Below, piece after piece: positions 27,901-42,900 of a DNA stretch of 64,000 nt. The stretch spans positions 4,977,374-5,041,373 of the forward strand of contig LS997567.1 of NCBI GenBank assembly GCA_000469685.2, given 5' to 3'. The stretch's first letter is position 1, and each line of letters starts with the position of its first letter. The position numbers and the translations under genes are program-made. The stretch comes from Haemonchus contortus (taxonomy: Eukaryota > Nematoda > Chromadorea > Rhabditida > Trichostrongylidae). A model generated the notes under the pieces. The model saw only the letters and a list, made by a program, of their open reading frames with translations. It did not search any database and was not told where the DNA came from.

Positions 27901-30900
27901 TATCTACGATATAGTAAGAACTATTGGTAATTACCAATTCGCTTTCTTATAGGATACTTCATAAGTATCAAACATTTAGGTCCCTGGGTATACCTACGAT
28001 CACATACATTTCACGGCACTTCATGTACAGTGCCGATTGCTGGCTTCGAGAACCTATTTATTTGTTTACTTATTTATTTACTCATTTGTTTTGATCACAT
28101 AGTCATATGATACATAGACGAAAAAGGGGAAAACCATATCAGGACGACCGACTGCAATGCAAGATTTTGGAGACTATCAAAGAAAGCCTGGAAAGGTAGA
28201 TAGGGGAGATAATTCAGTGAAGCATCTTTTCAATTCTTAATTTCTATTCATCAAAAAGGTTCTCATTCAAAAATACCGTTATCAAAGATCGGTTTTGGGG
28301 AACTCTGGACACCAGATGATCCAATTCAGTGTCAGGAAAGCTTCTACCTGACCTGAAATAAATTTGTGATGGGAACGGGGGCAGAATTGAAGGGTGGGGG
28401 ACGAGTTATATCAGGAGTAGTTGTCTCTAACCACCACAGGACATCAAACCGTCTTGCAAAGTTGATCTTGAACAAAATTCATAAAATTTATGACCGCCTG
28501 AAGATGGAGAGCGCCACACCCAAATGTCGGATGTTGTCCTCCGACAAAGTCCTCCAAAATTTTTGTAACAAGATTTTTAAAAACAGCGTTTTCAAAGCCT
28601 TTAAAGTGCCCTGAATCAATGGCTAAGCCTGATGTAGATACTTATTTACTTGCTTGCCTTTTCAGTACTTAGTTTACTTGCTTTTAGGAGGTTACTGCTT
28701 TGCAGTTACCACTAACCGTCTAATTTTTAAAAACTGTGTCCGTTCAGACGATGAAAGAACTCTTTCGGGACCACGTTTTCTAGCCCTAGTTCACAATGTC
28801 CACAGTGTTTGTGTTAGGACTTGGGAGCGGCATTCCTCAGACGATTTTTGAAAAATATTTTGCCATAAGGAGAAGATTTCTTCAAAAATAAAGAAACAGT
28901 CATCGAAAACGATGAGAACCACGAAAATCACAAAAATATTTGTCTGATGCCAACACAGCTTCATGAGAGGAGATGAGCGATTCTCCCGCTGGGTTAGGTC
29001 AACCTTGGAAAGCATGACCAGTTCCCGACGGGGGTCTATATTGGAAAGATGCAACTTATGATAAATAAGTTTGACCCAATAGAATATTGGGATAGAAGGC
29101 ACAAGCCGATGCTGAAGTTCAGATTCATAGAGTTCCCCTTAAAAAACGGTTTTTAATTTAAAGCAGTTTGGTAGGAACTGAGCGTGTAGCTCCAACCAGG
29201 AATGAAGAAAATGTGTTGTAAGAAATTGTAAAAACACAAAAAACCTCTCGAGCACATCCTCAATGGGTGTATCATTGAAGACATGGGATCATGGATCTAT
29301 GAAGCAGAATGCCAAGAATTTTCTGTTTCGTGTAATGGACCGGCTTGACTTAATAGAAAAGCTGCTACGCCCCATCGTTAGATTCCACCAAAAAACAATA
29401 ATTTCCTTTGAAAGGACTAACCGTCGACATCGTTAGGCATGATGGCCAAAAAGGTACAAAGATATAATCTTCGTTCCCAGAACAGCACAGAAGATTAGAG
29501 AATTGTAGCACGGTGAAACTCGTACAGAAGTTATCGCCGGTGTCTTCCTACTTCACCGTATAGTATCTGGACTCAATGGGTAGGTAGTAAGGTGTACGGG
29601 GGAAGGCCGTGATGCACACACAGGACGAGACGAGACGAGTAACTTCCCGATCGACAAAGTTATTTGCACGAACGCGAGTTTTGTTTACTTAAATACAGGG
29701 CATATGAAATTCTCATAGCAATTCAAAACATATTGAAAATTGGTCGAGTAACGAGGGAAATCATCGTGAAACGGGAAATTTTCTTCACCTACCGGTTGTA
29801 TAAGTGAATTGGCAAGGCATGGCCATCAGATTATGTTGCTCGGACCTCAGTGGGACGATATTTGAAGTGACAGAAAGGGATCAGTGAAGATTGAAAACAT
29901 GCAGAAGCAGTAGAGCAGAGCTGTGGGGTGGCGCGGGTTCTTCGGCAACAACCACCGGCGCGGAACAACGGGAAGACGCGCGCGCCCTCTTCTCAGGCAG
30001 CAACAGCAGTAGGCAGTAAACAGTATTTACTGCATTCACAACGGGGTGCCAAAACATAAGAGTGCGACGATGATGGCGGCGTTACGAAATTTTGCAGACT
30101 ACAAAAAAGACGGCATTATGTATGATCAAACGATCAAATTTGGCCTGGACTTGTTTTAGGGAACGAACGGCGGATGACGATGATGTTCGCCGATCGCACG
30201 TCGACATCAGACACGAGCAATTGACGAGTTCAGGGGGGGGGGGGGGGGGCATAAATGAGGACAGGAGAAACAGAAAGGCAGGTAACACACGGAAAGGAAT
30301 AAAACCATTTGTTTGGCAAACAATACCAGTACTGAATCAGAGTACGGTCTTTTCAATGGGAGGACAATGCCTATGTGCCTATGACCCATAGATGAGAGAC
30401 AAGGTGGTGGCTGGTGACCGAAAATGAAACGCCGCCACCGCGCCCATAAACATTTCGCCGCCTGAGGTTTTATAAAGAAAAAGCTCATAAATTTCCGAAT
30501 ATGCACGTACTTTCAAAACTGTGTTCAGTATTCAGATCCTTGGTCAAAATACGTCGTGGAACGGCTCGAACGGCCACTTTTTCCGGTGCACCAACGTTAC
30601 ATGCAAACGGTGAATCCTGTACACTCTGATCGAATATGCGTACGTCCACAGAATGCTCTCCTAAAAATCGATTGATTTGAAAGATGAAGAACAAACTGGT
30701 TACAATGTTTTCTTGTATTCAATGAAACCAAATAATCAATGAGGAATTTCCATCCAAGAAATTTAACCGGTTGTCGGGGGGTGCCGGTAAACACTAGAGC
30801 ACCACGTGTGCCAATAGGATCGTAACACTGGACAAGCACATCAACGAACAAATTCGAAAACACTCTCAAGTAACGATGTTCATTGACAAGGGAATTAAAG

Positions 30901-33900
30901 GATTAGACGAAGTATGAATACAAGGATAGGCAGTGAAAAGTAATAAAATACTAGTTTTGTCAGAAACAGTAATGCAATCGTGTCTGAATGAATATCTAGT
31001 TTCCATTTAGAAATACAGTATAAAAGTGGGCCAATTTCGGTAACCTATAAACTACTGATGTAAGAGATGTGCTCCGAAAGGGAAACAGGACTTGATGGTG
31101 AGCTTTACCGGAGAACTCGTCCACACCCTCCAAGTTCCGAGCAGTCAGTAATGGTAACCACGCTTCTTCGACCGTTTACACAATGTTAATAACTCGCTGG
31201 TTATAGAGTCCCCACTAGTGTAAAAAAAAAAGCTACACGCACAGTTCTGGGCTATTGATTTCTCCCAGTTCAGGGGCGAGTTGTCTTCGTTTTGGCGATG
31301 GCAAGATCGCGTCGACTGACAGAATTCAAAAGCCAGGTATATGAAACGTGAGTACCCCTTCCAATAGCCCTCGTGGCAAGAACCCATGAACATGGTGAAC
31401 ACAGAAACAAAAAATAATCTCAGTGAAAAAGGCGAGCCAATGAGATGAGAAGGGTGCCTCCCATTGGCGGGTTGCCGAGCTGCACACGAGCTATGCGCCA
31501 ATAGCGAATGGCCGAACTTAACGACCGATTTGCAGCATGCCCAGCGTACTCACTGCTTTTGAAGCTTTGCAGAGCATTTCACTGTATACATGATGTTCAA
31601 AGATCTTCGTAGTATGAAAGCGAAGGTATGTTTACTCTCTCTTGTGTTTGCTATTTGTTCGTGGCACTAGAAAAGCAGCAAAACTTCAAGGAATGAGTTA
31701 CGTGAGTAGTAACAGACTAGTTAGACATGCGGAAAAAAAGGAGTTTTGCTTTTTCTATGGTCTACTAGTACTTACAAATACTGGAATGAATTAAAATGAG
31801 ACGTCTTATAAAGGTGCAGCCGCCTGTGTGTTTTGTCTCGATGTTGAGTCCTTTGTTTACCTATTTGCCAGTTTTCCTTGCCTATCTGCCGATGTGACCT
31901 CAAACTTGTATACTCCCTTTTTTAAAATTTTTGCTGAAAAACTGGTTTCAGTCTATTAAATTGTTAACCGACATTTAATTAGCCCTGGTGATTAAAACAG
32001 TGTTGTTATGAACATGATTAGCTTCGTAACGGTAACAGAATGGAGAAACAAGTCTTGGATCGAATTTCCCGGGCGTAGTGTAGTAGGGCCGAAACTGTCG
32101 CGACGCGGCGAGAGAGACGCCGCGCGCGAAGGGATGTAGCAAAATGCAGTAACAAGTAAGAAATACAGGAGGAAAGAAACCAACATTAGAATCACGCAAA
32201 AAATAACATAAATAATAATCGCATATCGATTGAGCTGTATGAAGAACGCTAAAACTGTAATAACGAGGCAAATGGTCCGCGACTGCCGCGTGCACGGTGA
32301 ATCGATCACACAAAACCGATCCTACTGCCCGTCTCCCCTACAACCCCGAATAAACATCAAATGCATGGCGAACTCGGAAAGATTTTCTCAATCCCAGTAG
32401 GCTTTCTTCTTTGTTCTTTGTTCTAGCATCAGGTACTATGACGAAGACATGAACAGTCTATGGGTGTTCCTCTAGCAGTAATAAGAGATGATAAAAGGAG
32501 ATAAAGAGTGATAAGAACTGAGAGGCCTTAACTGGAGACAGTACTTATACATGCGAAACAGTATATTCGTTGTGACAGGTGATGAGAATGTTTAAGAATG
32601 TTTTAGGGAGGTAGCTGATGTTGTGCGACTAAGACCAAACAGAAACTAACGGGGAAAGGGGGGGGGGGATAGAGAGAGAGAGAAAGGGAGAAAGAGAGGG
32701 AGAAAATAGTAGTAACCAATACCAGGGAAAAGGCAAGATAGATAATGCAGGGGATCATGAATGGTTACAACTGGTTGAAAACTAAAGGGAAAGGTGAAAC
32801 CGCCGAGTTCTACATCAATTGACAATTACAGGTTTTCCCTTACTAAGTATACGCATTAAAATACCACTACAAGTTCGAATAAATATCAAATGCATGGCGT
32901 ATTTGGAATGATTTTGTCGAATTCAGCCGACTATTTTCTTCCACGGCTTGCCTATTTATTCCTGTGTCAAAGACCATGACGGAAGCTCAGGCAGTCTACG
33001 GGTATTTTTGCAGCAGAGATAGGATATGATAAAAGGAGATAAAAGGTGATAGGAACTGAGAGACCTACACTAGAAACTGCGCTTATTTATGAAACAGAAT
33101 ATATATCCTGACTGGTGACAAGAATATTCAAGGGTGGTAGCTAATGTTGTGCCGACCAAAACTAAACAGAAACTAACGGAGAAAGGGAGGGAATAGTAAT
33201 AATCAATACAAGGGAAAAAGGAGAGATAGATAGGGCAGAGAAACGGTGAAATTTTTTAGAACTTATCGAATAATTGATTTTGATGGTTTCAGGGAATGAC
33301 AGGAGATAAAAGACGTGGTACCGCATATGGGAAAACGATAAGCACACAGTGGGGGAGGGGGTGGGGGAGTTAAGTGGCATGATTGACGGAAATCAGTAGA
33401 GGAGCAATGATATGGGATAATAAATAAATAAAAGCGACTCTCCGTGAGGTTCACTGACATCTAGGGACCCCAGTAGCCACTGATAACTAATCTTTACTTT
33501 AATATGTCCATCATACACCTTGAATTACTTTAGGAGCTAGTAATCGTAAGGGCTCGTTCACTCATTCCTTGATCCTAAAAAGAAGAAATTCATATCAGCC
33601 GGGGTCTGTATGCCCGAGCTGCCCGGGCATTCCTAGTTAGTTGTCTCATCGCGCGACATGACTTAGTGGTTGTATCAGCTCAGTGTCTTTTTCCCAGTCG
33701 TCCATGCCATTCAGGTGCCTGACGCCTGTCATACCTATGCCAAGCCATTGTGAAACACTCACCTATTGTGCTCGGTTACAGCACAAACAAACAAAACATT
33801 CAGTAGAATACTTGTAACGAATGTTTGTATACCAGAAAACTGGAAAAGTTAGAGGAGAATAATGCTGTAACGGAAAATGAAACAAGTATCGAAGGGGAGG

Positions 33901-36900
33901 GAGAAATGGTGTGAAGCAGAGGAGAAAAGAGCCGTTAATTCAGCCAACTCATATTTTATATATAGCTTTAGATATATACAAGTCAAGGTAAGGTTTGGGA
34001 CCACTGCAGACCCATTAGGCCGACTTCTTGGGAGATAGCACTGAGCAAAATCCGTGACACTTCTGAAATCACAGCGCCTATCGAGGAAAGGAAACTCACG
34101 GGCACATTCTCAGCACACTGAAGGAATGAACAGAGGCCATTACTGTTACCCACAAAAGTAGTAAGTAATACAGGTGGCACAACGTTCAAAGTAAGACCTA
34201 TATGCTAGATAGTCCGCTATAAATAGTATGGCTTTTACAGGGTTTTGGAATTTATCAAATAAAATCATTGAATTTGACTAACAAATAATACAATAATGGT
34301 AAAACGGACCTATGGAATAATGCTATGGAAATCTATTTCATAATTTAAACACGAAGGATCGATCGATATGAGCGATGATGTGCAAACAACGGGAAAAATA
34401 AATTGTAAAAAAGAACGACGATGCGTCCCTTGAAGTGAGAAAGTCCCTCATAGGCCACCCACATATAAACTGAAGCTATGAAAATTGGCACGTGATTTCA
34501 CGATTTTTCAAAAGAAAACCATTTTGCATGCAGAGAGGAACAAACCAAAGCATTCTTCACAATTGTGTACCAACTTAAAGTGAAAATAAAACAAAGTAAT
34601 ACTCTGTAAGACAGTATGAAAATCCGCATCACCTGCTTCTTGTGGGATCCATTCAACCTTGTAGGAAACGTCATCGAGTGCCGTTACCACACCATGTCGA
34701 TGTTTTCCCGATGGAGCTAAAGAGACAGAACGGAAAATTCCCAAAAACTCAAGAAAAAAAAACGAGTTGCAGAGATGATGCATCCAGGCGGAACCAAATA
34801 TGAGCGTGAAAATAAACAAAATAAAACGAAAACATAGAAACAAATAAACAAAAATAGAAAACTGTAACACTTACAAGACCAGGGAGATCACGTGAGACGA
34901 TCACAAAGCATCTACACACATATATGTACACGTAGCTGACGACACCAGAACAACACGAGTATGAAGCCGCTTTGATGGTAGCCTCCCGTACGTCGCCATT
35001 TTGGGGGTGTGAAGAAGTTCAGCTCACTTGAAGTTCACCTCCAACCGCGTTACGGCGTCGTTGTGAAGCGGCTATACACCTTCTGAGGAGCGGACGAGAA
35101 AAAAAGACAAGAACGAACTCAACGGACAACGTTATTGGGCACGGACGCTCTCACATTCACACGAACATACACCACATAAACATATTTAGGCCTCCTATGG
35201 TAACCAGTTTAAGCCTGCACTTTATTGAGAGAAAAAACTGAATAATAGACCAGCTAAGCAAATAGCCAAGCACTAGTCTGCTGCTTCTGATTTTTGAGTC
35301 CACTTTTCCCGTGGTGACGAGACCGGGCATAAGGTCCGATAAATCAGTGCGATTTTTTCGCGCATCGTACGCGGTGGCCGCGTGAGGGATCGCGATTTAA
35401 GGTTCACTTTGCACTACTACTCTCTTTTTGAATACAAGTTCTATTGATCGCTCCAAAAAAACCGGTACCTCGTTCGAAAAACCGAACCTAATGACATATG
35501 TAAGTTTGACTAACTGGTAGAAATTGAACCCCCCAAAATATTGCCCATCAGTTATTGCATTAAACTGAAATCAGCCTGATTCAAACAATTATTCAGAATT
35601 TTAGGACAATTTGTAGCCGAAAAGATGGGGAAATTTCTAGGAGATCAATCCGCTTTTTTTCTGATCATTGTTTTCACATTTTCAATGGCCAGACAATCCC
35701 AATTCGCATTAGTTATTCATTAAAACTCGGAAAATGTGTTGTATTTGATGTTGCAAAAGAAAGCTCCAGCTATTGATTGATTGTATTGATTGGTCACAGG
35801 AGATGTGGCGAGAAACCAGAAACAGCAGTACCGAGCAAGTTCAGGATTATAACTTGTAGAAAAACCATGCCTGTTATTTCGACGGTGACGTCATTTGGTG
35901 CTGCTGCTGCAGCATGGATCATGAATGATGCCGGACGGCCAACAGAAGCTCCACGTAGTTGTTCGCCAAACACGGATACAGCCGATGCATCAGCAATATC
36001 GAGAATGAATGGTGAACCTGAACTTATCCATGGTACAAAGTAAACTGGTAACTGTATAAACAATAATTACAAGTATCAACAACATAGTCAAAATTGTGGA
36101 AAATCAACCGCCTGCCATCACAATTCACTGCGTCAACGGCGGAGTGAAAAGTGACTTCACAGTTTTCGGATCATAAACCCTCCATTTAAAATGACCATTC
36201 ACTTCGAAGTTTGCCAGTTGGTGTCAAATTAATTTTAAGGGGAACTAAATTATATCTCTCTTCCCATATAGCGTAGTACCATGGATCTTGGAAGCTCTCG
36301 AAGGCTTAGGGAAAAAGTGAATGCATGACACATCAGTCAGAGCAGTGTTTTGCGGGTGTGGTGCGTTAGGAACGAAATGGTCGCGTCGCGGTGAGAGGGG
36401 CGTCGCGCGCGAAGGAATGTAGCAGGATACAGCAGTAGGTAAAAAGTACAGGAACAAAAGTACTAATAGTAGAACTATGCATAAAATAATGATCGCATAT
36501 CGATTGAGCTGTATGAAGAACGCTAGAGCTGTAATGACGGCGAATGAGTGGTCCGCGACAGCCGCGTGCGGCGAATCGATTTCCCAAAATCGTTCCTAAC
36601 CCCCGTCTCCCGTGTTTTGCTGTTTGTACCAATAAAATTTCAGGTCAAAGTGGAGAAAAAACACTCTTTTCAGTTGATAGTCTGAAAATTGGATTATTCA
36701 CAGAAAATTGTATGTGAACTTCGAAATATTATACTATATAGGGATTTGCAGAAGATGGGCAGCGTGAAGGCTCAAATATGAAAAGCTCAAAGGCACAGCT
36801 CACGATAGTTTCGAGGTGCCCTTTCAAGGTAGAAAAGCGGAAGTGTTGATGTAGAGGAGTACAGTGTTGGCGAAGGAAGCGAGAAAATCCGCCTACTCTA

Positions 36901-39900
36901 GTCTTGCCAAAAGTAGTAGAAGTGGGGGTTGTACGAGATCACCGCAATGGGAATTGCATGTAAAGGGTTTTCGGACGAGATTTCAGTTGATGCAATTGTG
37001 CAAAGAGCTGACTACATCAACCGAGACTGCCCAGAACTGCCTTTCACGCCATGGGTCATGACAAGTGCTTGAACTTCTAAGTAGGTTCCCTCAAGAATGG
37101 CGCAGCCGTTGAAACTTGTCCACTAGGGGTGTGGCATTCACACGATACAATCTCTGGTTAATTATTGTGCCCTATCTAGGACGTTTTTTACCCCTATAAC
37201 GACAGGTATGGCATGAGGAGGAGCCTCGAATTCATAATACAGGGGAATCTCAGATACCATATTTTATCGTGAACTGTGCCTATCAGTTTGCTAACTTTGA
37301 TTTTTTTTTTGCTAAGTTGTTTTGTCCAACTGTCTAAAGACCTAGTGTAGCGCTAAAAAAGAAATGTCAGATTGCTGAATCTGACTGAATGTGAATCTGC
37401 TTTGTTCTAACATTGATAGACAGTGCTTTTCTGAAAATATTACATCAGAATTACAAAAAAAAAGGGGGGTGGAGCTTCCGACCCAACTGTTCGCGTCCCA
37501 TTGGTGGGTGACTCGCGAGGAGGGACAAGTTCTCTCGGCCTCACAACCTCGACAGAGCTCATGGTGAAAGCGGCAAAGACTGAGAAATAAGACCGAATGC
37601 AACGGTCGGAACTGTAGCGATTCATATGACGGTAGAAGCCTCTTACACGCTGGTATCCTTACCTTACCTCCCATAAATAAACCTTCTACTTTGATCTACT
37701 GATCATAATTTTTATCCACACTGATCATTAGAAGGGTAAGTTAATGGTAAAGACCTGCTGCTACGGTAAGCTGTCGATCAATACAGATCGAAGACATATT
37801 GATCAACAGTTTACTGATATCACCAACAGCCAACAGAGATACGGTATTATGCTTGCACAAACATGATTCTGTGCAAGTTAAATACCTTGTTGAGAACGCA
37901 GTAAACCTTACCAAAACAACCAAATAAAATTTACTTACTCTACTTAACTCTTTTATCTTTACTTTAAAGGATTAGCTCGTAATTTTTCGAATAAAAATGT
38001 CATAGAAAACAGAAAAGACAGCTGGTTCTAACCTTTCACTTCCATCCTGTTGAACAGCACATGAATTTTATATTGACCCGCACCGTCGGGAACGAAATTC
38101 ACACGATACACTTGAGGACCTTCTTCTTCGATTGTTGACGGTATATGGCGTCCGTGGCGTAGTACAGTAACCTAAAAGAGCCCTTGAAAATAAACCACAT
38201 AAAATTTGTCAATGCTATGCTGCATAGGGGAGTGGTGCAGTAGGAACGAAATCGTCGCGTCGCGATGAGAGAGGCCGGGCGCGAAGGGTATAGCAGAATG
38301 CAGTAGCGAGTAAGAAATACAGGAACAATAGGACTAACAGTAGAATCGCGTCAAAAGTAATAATTGCATAGCGATGGAGCTGTATGAAGAGCACTACAAC
38401 GATACAAATGGCTCGCGACAGCCGCGTGCGGCGGTTCGCTTACACAAAATCGTTCATACTGCCTGTCTCCCTTGCAAAAGGAATACTTCTCACTTGTCAG
38501 AATTGTGATTGAATGAGAAGCAATACTTCTGTACGTACCCCAGTACTTTACAAGTGGACAGAAGCTGAATCAGAGGTAGAGAAAAGACGGAATTGATTGA
38601 TAAATGATTCGAACTCGAAGACATACTGATGAGTGAAAAGGCCGTGATTTTATCCCGATGAAATCCCCTGGCTGTAATTGTTCACCGGAATCGGAAGGAA
38701 TTCGGAAATCGAAAGAGCTGAATACATAGCGTTTCTTGTTTTCTAGAACTACTCTAACAAGTAGGTAATCGCCGCAATCGAAATCTGAAGGGATGAAGGC
38801 AAAAGCTGGAGTCGCTGCCAAGTTGGAAACTTGAGGCATGGAAATTTCCTCTAACAATGTAGCACCGGATCGGATATAAAAATTACCGCTGATTTAATTA
38901 TAATCAAACCACAGAATACAATAGTTTCTATGTCGAAATTTGATAACTCTCAATTGAAAAAATTAAAATGAAAACTATTTTTTTGAAGTTTACCACTTTA
39001 GGGCGCAGTTGTTGCAACAACAAGTATGACTAAGCGATTTATAGAACTGATTTTTCAATTAACAGCTATATTAATGTTCCGACGTTGAATGGCTAGACCT
39101 CGTGGAGGTGAAAAATTCCTCACGTTCCAAACCACTTTATTGATTGGCAAAGCATTCCAATCATTTATACGATTACGAACAGAAGATAAAAACATGGCGC
39201 GTTCCAAGAGTATTGATTAGGGCCGGGTGCGTCACCTTTGTTGTCTTGAGGAAAACGACAAAGAAGAAAAGAGATCATCGGAAGCCTGAACCAATCAAAC
39301 GATAGGAACACGAGGAAGATTGTTCTATTAAGAATACGCCATGGATTCGAATTTCCCCCTGAATCACTGGATCATTCAAATACCTCCCTATCCATTATGA
39401 ATAACTGTAAGAGCTTTTTTATGTAATACAAACCATCAATCTTACCCGCTTGGCTAATTAGGATAGATCCTCCCGGAACAATCTGGCATTGATTGGGGAC
39501 GAAGGGCATAATGGCTTAGGTAAGTAAGATTAGATCCCAGATTTGATCTCGCACTACGCATCGTGCTGGTGGCGCTTCCCTACCCTGCGCTATTTTGTCC
39601 AATCGCTAAACTTGTATAAATCCAAAAATTGAGTTATATTGGTATTGGCACAACAATTTTACTGAATTCGGTATAGTAATTCATCAAAACAGTACATTGA
39701 GAAGGTGTAAATAGACGAGAAATAATCTTTCATAACAAAATATATGGCATAAAGTAAAACCACAACCGCAATGGAACCAGTATGCGGCAAACCAGTAAAT
39801 GAGTATGTTTCATGGCAATAGACGTCATAAACACTCCAATGTACACTCTCTAGACTTCATAGAATTCATTAAAGCAAAAGAAAATACATTACTACATCTT

Positions 39901-42900
39901 GACACACACGCGCTTCTAACTTGACTTTCACTTACTCGGTAAGACAGACTGACATTTCATATAGAAATCTATCGCATAATAATAAAAAAAAAGACCAATT
40001 TCTCGAAAAAAAAGTAGAAAAAAAAGCGAGTAATTTGTTATGATCTCCAGGTAATGTGTGATTGGTCAATTGGACCAGAAATTGCGAAATCAAGCACTCT
40101 GATTGGCTGACTATCGACTATGGCACAGGCAGATGGGCTAACATGCAAGATTGATACGTAAGCGAGGAATGAGTTGAAGAATTTTCTCGCATCATTGAAC
40201 GACGACGATAATCGCGGTTGACCACGGACAACGACGGGCAGAAACGTAAGACCTGGGCCACAGATGTGTCTAATCATATAGTGATCAAGTGCTAGGATAC
40301 GTCGGCTCGATGGTATCACACTCGTATACGGTGATGAGGTGACATAGAGAGACTCAACACCGATGAAACAGCATTCCCCCGATGGAGGAGGAAGAGAAAA
40401 AGAGTGAACGAGAGAACGAGAATCATACAAGAAAGATTGGAGGAAATCAGCGGATCACAGAGATGAAGACAGGAAAAGAGAGACACCCGGGGACGAATGG
40501 CCGCCGCTCTATACGACGGCATTCCAATCGAGCGCCAAAACCCGATTGAACTACTTCAGTCCCCGTGATAAACTGGTTATAAATGGCATCGATTTGTTAA
40601 GAGAAATATAGTATAAGAATATAATTATTCAATATTACTATATATTACCAAGTAACAAGGTGAATTCCCACACGGAATGTTGACAAGTTACTGGTAACGT
40701 TAGCATCTAAGACCCCCAGTTTCCCATTGTTAGACGTTGTAACAACCTCAGGTCGTTACAGCTTCCCCACGCTATTACTGCCAACCAGATGCTATTGAAT
40801 GCATCTACATATTCTACTGTAACAACACTCAATACTTTGTAATAACTGCTGAATAGATGATTCATGGAGGTGATACTCCCTCTTAATATAAGTGAATACA
40901 ACTGGCAATGATGCTTTACATTAAAAAAAAAACGATTTCTATAGCGATTTTTCAGCGAAAGCATACGTAGATCACAAAAGCGCTGAGCCCTATCCCACAC
41001 TTCCTGATTGAGGGATTACTTTGCGTGAATCAATCCCGTTTTTCAAAATGCGCCCTGCATTCGACTTCCATTCAGAATCGTAGTGGTGGTTCGAAGGCGT
41101 ACGTGGCATATACACTGAGTTGCAATGGCCAGCCTCCAAAGGGATGGAAGATTTAGTTGCCTGAGCAAATAACAAACCAGGACCCCCGGATCGTGTGATA
41201 AGGTGCTACTTGCTACTACCTCACTCTTTAGTTGGCAATATTGAGAACAATTTAGATGACCCCACTCGATCGAATTTTGGGATTGCGCCACATGGTCAAT
41301 TTCTACGAAAATACGAATTAAGAAAGATATTTGAGCATAAATTTCCTCAGAATTTCTTAGCAAGAAACCGACTCTATATTGATACGAAGCTGGTTCTGTT
41401 CCGGGCGGTATTTGATCTTATGAACAAGGACAGCCCAAAATCCTTGTTGCTGTCTCCCCAGGGAAGTGACTGAGCCTATGTATAGAGGGCGAGAACATGC
41501 CCAGCCCATTTCACATCTGCCTCGAGCGCTCGCATGGTAGTATAAATTTATGGTCCCCACCTGGGTGTTTATGGCCTCCCGTTATGCGGGACGTATTTCA
41601 TCGTTTCTCAAGAAACCCAGGCTCCCCATCGCCATAACCCTTCACGAAATTCATTTTGAAGGAAACTGTTGAGCTCGTCCTTCGAAGGGCGTACTGATTT
41701 TTTGAATGATTCGTTTGAATTCAAATAGAATGTTCGAAAATAAAGAAATGAATTCCGGTTAGTTCGACACCAAACCCGTCTGGGAGGTCCAAAAGCTGTT
41801 CGTAAAGCGAACTGGACCCGTAAGGCATTGTATGAGTAGAATGCACACTCAAACGCCACCAAAAATTCTTATGAGAAGTCGAAGCATGGGTGCATCCCAG
41901 AACAGGACTGATCAACGTCGGAATTTGGTTTTCATAGAACATTCAGTTTCGACTGGTCCATTATGTACAATTTGGAAAAATGCAATGAGCAATACACAGC
42001 AGGGTTAAATAGGTGGAACATCTGGTTATATGTACTTTGGAATTTTGGGCGATACATGATCATATCATGTAATAAAATACAGTAATACAGACGCGGGTTG
42101 CCCTATTATCCTGCGAATTCTGACTGAGTGTGTTAAAGTAGCACTTGAGAAGAAACAAGTGATCATCATTGAGTAACCTCCAAAGAGGAATGGAGAACCA
42201 TCAGAGCGGAAATTAGAGAGCATGCCATAAAAATTACTGCGAAAAGCGATAGCCGGAAATCGGAATATTACTGACTTCTTGGGTGTAATGGATAACGAAG
42301 GTCTCGACTGGTCAAAGAAACTCTTCATCGCACGAAACACTTACTCCATTTGCTCACAACTATAGTATCAGATCAAGTTCATGAGTCATAACTCAATAGC
42401 GACTAAACTGGTAAAGATGGCAACTGCCAAAGATGCCTTTTCTGCTTCGCTGCCCAAATTCCTGTTTCGAAACCCTAATGCTAGAGTTTAATACCATCTT
42501 AAATTATTCTTGAAAGTGCATATGCATTGATCGCGATTCAAGAAATTACTACTTTATTAGCGAAATGGATTATTTTGATAGATAAAGAAAATATCTCATG
42601 AACTAATGAAACGGGAATTTTTGTGAACTTCTTCATGGCCAGCTATTTTGAGTAAGTACGTTCCGTGAAGTCAAGCTAGATCAATCTGATCTACAACTAT
42701 ATTACTACAGTATAATCAACTGAATCAACAAACAAAATAGGACCTCTGGGGGATAGGGCGACCAAAAAACGATCAGCTTCAATAATTGAATAAAATGAAT
42801 ATCAGAGTGTCGCAGAAATAGGAAGCCCGAAGGTCAAGGCCCAAAGCTCCGCAGTTAGGAGTTCATCCCATTCTTGAATAGGGTCTCAAACGAGAAGGGT

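Larger units (their letters stand above)
25268..30510. other. Intron 13/14 (5.2 kb)
   Basis: Contains an M2 MITE (27261-27497), a GC-rich block (about 29925-30080) and a G homopolymer (30233-30249). A 53-codon plus-strand frame at 28998-29156 has protein-like composition but no recognised family. No filamin exon is expected here. Confidence 0.5.
30661..34632. other. Intron 12/13 (4.0 kb)
   Basis: Holds an M2 MITE (32071-32338), a diverged tandem duplication (32345-33245) and G- and GA-rich runs. No coding exon recognised. Confidence 0.5.
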
